A DNA stretch of 64,000 bases. It comes from Polytrichum commune. Taxonomy: Eukaryota > Streptophyta > Polytrichopsida > Polytrichales > Polytrichaceae. Where the stretch lies: NCBI GenBank assembly GCA_950295325.1, contig OX485804.1:44628429-44692428 (forward strand), given 5' to 3'. Numbering within the stretch: position 1 is the first letter of the stretch; each line of letters begins with the position of its first letter. Made by a program: the position numbers and the translations under genes. Shown here in pieces: positions 60,347 to 64,000 of the stretch. The notes beneath the pieces are model-generated. The model was not told the DNA's origin. It saw nothing but the letters and a program-made list of their open reading frames with translations, and made no database searches.

Positions 60347-63300
60347 ATGGCGGAGACTGTGGGGGATGACATCAACTGCTCTCAGTACCTGCGCTTGCTC
60401 TCACATTCCGTCCGCGACTCGGCCGATGACACTGCCGTCCTCCAAGCTGTAACAATCTCTCTTTCTCTATCTTCCTTTTATTCTTATAAATTTCTCCCCC
60501 CTCCCATTTCTTTTATGTGCCTGTGTACACCAATACTCTCTTCTTACCAATTGTGTAATTAGGGTTTGTGGTGCTGGATATGTCGAGAGATTGGATACCT
60601 GCGGATGTGATCACATGGATAACCCTAATGGAGCTCATCTCCTAAGCACAACTTTGTTGAAATGGTGTCTTATATGGACGTTGAATTAGACAACACAAAT
60701 ATTTCTTGTGTGGATGCTCATCAACACAGTTTTATTCCTTGACATAACAAGCGGCATAGAGCAATGTGCTTCGTCACATTCTGTTTCGGTGTCCGTCAGA
60801 ACTGATCGGAGGCAGAGGATCTCACTGTTGAGGGATTGAGTACCTGTAGATGTGGTCACATGGATAATTCTAATTGAGATCATCTCCTTTGCACAGATTT
60901 GCAATGATGCTTTTTAATAGACCTTGAATTATAACACATCACAAACATTTCTTATCATCATCACATTTGTGTTCCTTGACATAACAACCGACATAGAGCA
61001 ATTTGTTTCTCACATTCTGCTCAGTTTCTATCAGGACTAATCGTAGGGCAGAGGATCTCAACCTTCAATCTTTAGTGTATTCAAGTGATAATAGTTGTAG
61101 GAACCATTATGGAGTACCTAATAATGTACAGATCCTACTGGTAGGTAAGAGTCTGCAATGATATCACTATGTTTGAGTGGTATTATTTAGAAACACACAA
61201 CTATCAATCTGCAACCAACCCCAAATGACTGAAATGTTGCAGTAAACATGGCAACTTGTTCTGATGCAAAGAGTTTTCCTCCTCTCACAATCTATTTTTT
61301 TGTGGGTGTTTTCTGTAAATCTACTGCTCATGTTGCAGCAAGTTCCTGCTTTCAATAATAAGTAACCCTACACATCAACATAATCTAATATCAGAAGGCA
61401 TCAATTCAAATAAGAAATCAATGTAGATCAATATTGAATCATTATGAACCTGCATAATACTTAAAACAAATCAACAGGTGACATCAAACTAGGTCTTGTG
61501 ATCATGTGATTTTTGTGTTGAGCAATAACCACACCTTCACATACATGCTCTTAATGTGCGTTTTTTACCTGACTATCTTTCTTTACTCTCACCCTCTCAT
61601 GTACACGTTAGTACCAATGTATGCACACCCCTTCGCCCTCTAAAGCCAGCAGGAGATTTCCTATTTGCATGTGATGTATTTCTCTAACCAGTCTTTGGAG
61701 AGAAACAATGTTATAACTGATAAATTGAATGACCTCTTGTAAAATTACACACACAGGTCAAAGGTCTTCATCAGATGTGCGCCAAGGAAGATGAAAATGG
61801 CCAACTGGTAGGAAGAGTTTACCCACACATCACAAAGATTTTTCAACGTTGCTCAGCATGCACATCATTGCAGAAAACAAGCACGGGCCTGCTTCTCCTG
61901 GTACAATCTAATCTCTGATTATGTCCTTGACATTGGAGAAATAGTCTGAAGAATGGCTGTAAAACTCGTTCAAGAATGATTACTACTACTACAGTGAAAA
62001 TTTCTTATATAGAACCTTGTGTTGTTTCATGGAGCAGGAAATTTTACAGTTTTTTTTGGACTTTGCTGAAGCTGTGTTGCATGATTCGGACCCAAGTCTT
62101 CACACTTTCTTTCGGTCCTGCCTTAGTAGGTATGCATACTACTTCATGTCCATCATTTGAGTTTTTTCTCTGGAAGTTCTCACGAACAACGTTCTTCATC
62201 ACTTCCATATTCTAGAAAATACTCGTAGAAATTTGCATTCACTTTGTAGAAATTTGTAGAAATCTCTCTGTGATGCTTTCATTTCTAACTTTGGTCAGCT
62301 AATAGAGTTATCTTTTAACTCAATGGGACTTTTGTCGAGAGTTGGTCCCCTATAATTTTCCATCGGTTGTTTTTCATAAAATATCAATTATTCCTTTCCA
62401 CTTGTGGTGCATGCTCGGAGGTAGTTTTTGGATTTGAATGAATGGCAACCTATTTCGGATTATTAAGGGCCACACTCATTTCAGCATCTCTTAGCATGCC
62501 TAAACGAGTTTGACCCACAATGAACTGGTATAGAATGTTTCTCATTCAAACCTCCACACTATGTTCAAGCATGTACCCAAAGCTTACCAAACATGGAAGG
62601 TTTATTATGCAAACCAACCAACTCCCTACCGAAAGTCATGTTCAGTTCAAGGATAACTCTAATGACCTGAAATATTTCTATGAGCTAATTCATTCATGCA
62701 AGGTGAAATGTTTACTGCACATGGCTCAATTAAACGGTTGTCTTGTGGGCATGGGAAGGCAATATTCTGATCCTGTAGTAGCTGCTGCAACCCTAGATTT
62801 TTTGAACCACAACAAAACAAAGCTGATGACAGCACATGCTGCCTTGCTTCCACAGGTGCTCTGAACATCTTGTTTTGTGCAGACAAGTCCATATTTTTGG
62901 TGTTTTGAAGAATTGCTATCTCTTTTCAAGGACTTGCATTGCAACAATCTTGTGTTTGGGATTGAAAAAAAGTTCTACAATGATTTGATGCGAAGTGAGA
63001 CGAATAATGAGGTTGTTTTATATTGTGCAGCACTTCCCACTACTTCTGAAAGTAGTCGCTTGGGGAGACAAGAAGTAAGGACTCTTCACTCTGAATGCTG
63101 TACATGTTGTTGGTTGTATTCATTTCCAGATCAGGATGATGAACTTAGTAGCATCTTATACTTGACGCCAACCTTGCAAACCTTTCATGGCGAACTGCTA
63201 AGTGTCTATTTATTATGTATTTTTAATATTAAAATAACACTTAGTGGTGTATAGTGAGATTATGTTACAAAAAAAATTGTTTAGTTTTTGTACATAAAAA

Positions 63301-63773
63301 ATTGCTAGGTAGTAGAATAATGTGACACATTATATATATGGAAAAAAGTAAAAATGCAATCAATACAAAATTTATGGATAATGTATGATGTTTGTACAGA
63401 CTTGATTTTTTTAATATGATATTGTGGCCTCCAAAATTTGTGATGTTTATATAGGTTCGACAAACCATTCATGGAACTCTTGCCAGCTTTAATGGGGCCC
63501 TCTTCCTTTCTACCTTTATTTCCAGCTATAGTTGACCTACCCAGTAAGTCCATTGATCACTGTCTTGGATTCTTTTAATGCCTCTTTTGATCCACATAAA
63601 TTAGTTGTTGGTGAGGGGGCATTTAGGATTAAGGGTTCTAGGAAAGATGACAAATGTTCTACTTGTGGCTTGTGCAGCTTTGGTATTAGCACTTGAAAAC
63701 TTGAAGGCACGTTCCGGTGCCGCTCCGGGAACTACTGTTGGCCCAAGTAGGAAGAGTCCTGCACCTGAGGCAG
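60347..63773 (+). CDS. AP5Z1: AP-5 complex subunit zeta, 5' part, 7 exons seen, runs off the window
   Basis: Exons are 60347-60448, 61757-61900, 62038-62129, 62759-62855, 63031-63074, 63455-63543 and 63678 to about 63773. All phases are consistent (0, 0, 2, 0, 2, 1), and the gene continues past the right edge. The protein starts MAETVGDDINCSQYLRLLSH and is an alpha-solenoid. Exon 4 to 6 residues TLDFLNHNKTKL, then HFPLLLKVVAWGDKK, FMELLPALMGPSSFLPLF and IVDLP match the human AP5Z1 (SPG48) pattern FIQFCRDNLHLFSGH, FPNLFKFLAWNS, FVALLPALVD and LLDLP in order and spacing. AP-5 is the clathrin-independent late-endosomal adaptor that works with SPG11/SPG15-type partners. Here it is divergent from the mS45-like gene, with 674 bp between the two start codons. 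Intron 1 (60449-61756) carries a tandem duplication. The call rests on remembered human sequence, so the family is likely and plant orthology probable. Confidence 0.82.
60575..61065 (+). repeat. Two-copy tandem duplication (~250 bp) in intron 1 of AP5Z1
   Basis: Copy 1 starts near 60580 (GAGATTGGATACCTG) and copy 2 near 60830 (GGGATTGAGTACCTG). Both go on through ATGTGATCACATGGATAA-type sequence, a CATCTCCT block, TTCCTTGACATAACAA and end at GGCAGAGGATCTCA. The copies have clearly diverged. Confidence 0.8.
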
Positions 63774-64000
63774 GTCACCCTTATCATGGTTTGTGTGTAC
63801 TTTGAGATTCTCATCAAGTTTATGGTTTGAGAGCAGAGTCAATTTGTCGTTCATGATAATATATTTTTTTGTTTGTTCAAACTTTATTCACCATGACGGT
63901 GTCAACAATCATCATGCATGTAAGATAATTGCACCTATTCCCGACACTTTGGCGAGCTTGGGTACTTAGAGTGATCTGATCTATGTGCCGATTATCTTGT

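Noticed and set aside
1-64000. LTR retrotransposons, endogenous viruses or Polinton-like elements
   Set aside because: I saw no paired long terminal repeats, integrase, protease or capsid-like frames. The only RT-related pieces are two short C-terminal tails.

Overview
The window is nuclear DNA from a land plant. It has plant-type spliced genes (GT-AG introns, several longer than 1 kb), a nucleus-encoded plastid ribosomal protein with a transit peptide, an SPX phosphate-sensing protein, and Arabidopsis-type telomere-like AAACCCTAA boxes in a promoter. The AT-rich, MITE-rich spacers, the unusual SPX insert and the very long GT32 stem suggest a non-seed plant such as a moss, but that is inference; the sequence does not fix the species.

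Layout. 1-12300 is gene-free and packed with small inverted-repeat elements, long hairpins and a tandem CCGGTT-rich array. 12309-12946 is a pogo/Tigger deletion derivative that keeps only the DNA-binding end of its transposase; it sits inside another small transposon. 14521-16266 (+) is a three-exon SPX gene. 17600-20440 is a satellite of about eight 335-bp units arranged as alternating A/B dimers. 20450-26750 is again small transposons. 27287-30406 (+) is an unrecognised five-exon gene with a winged-helix-like segment. 33545-38344 (-) is a six-exon GT32 alpha-1,4-glycosyltransferase with an acidic stem of about 550 residues. 39660-40800 and 41070-41270 are decayed tandem repeats. 41470-51730 is repeat-rich and holds a second pogo fragment (the PCNA-binding C-terminus), a retroelement nuclease-like C-terminus and a tRNA-like sequence. 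52199-54109 (-) is plastid ribosomal protein L28. 56215-59672 (-) is a mitochondrial protein resembling Bot1p/mS45, divergent from the AP-5 complex zeta subunit gene that starts at 60347 (+) and leaves the window on the right.

The host genes are unrelated housekeeping and regulatory genes (phosphate sensing, Golgi glycosylation, plastid and mitochondrial translation, endosomal trafficking), not an operon-like system. The coherent stories in the window are the transposon layers: at least seven small element families, two clear nested insertions, two tandem arrays with periods near 335 bp, and two complementary pogo transposase fragments. No CRISPR array, rRNA gene or bacterial-type operon is present. 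Exon borders were read by eye from splice signals, phase and similarity to remembered families; no alignment was run.
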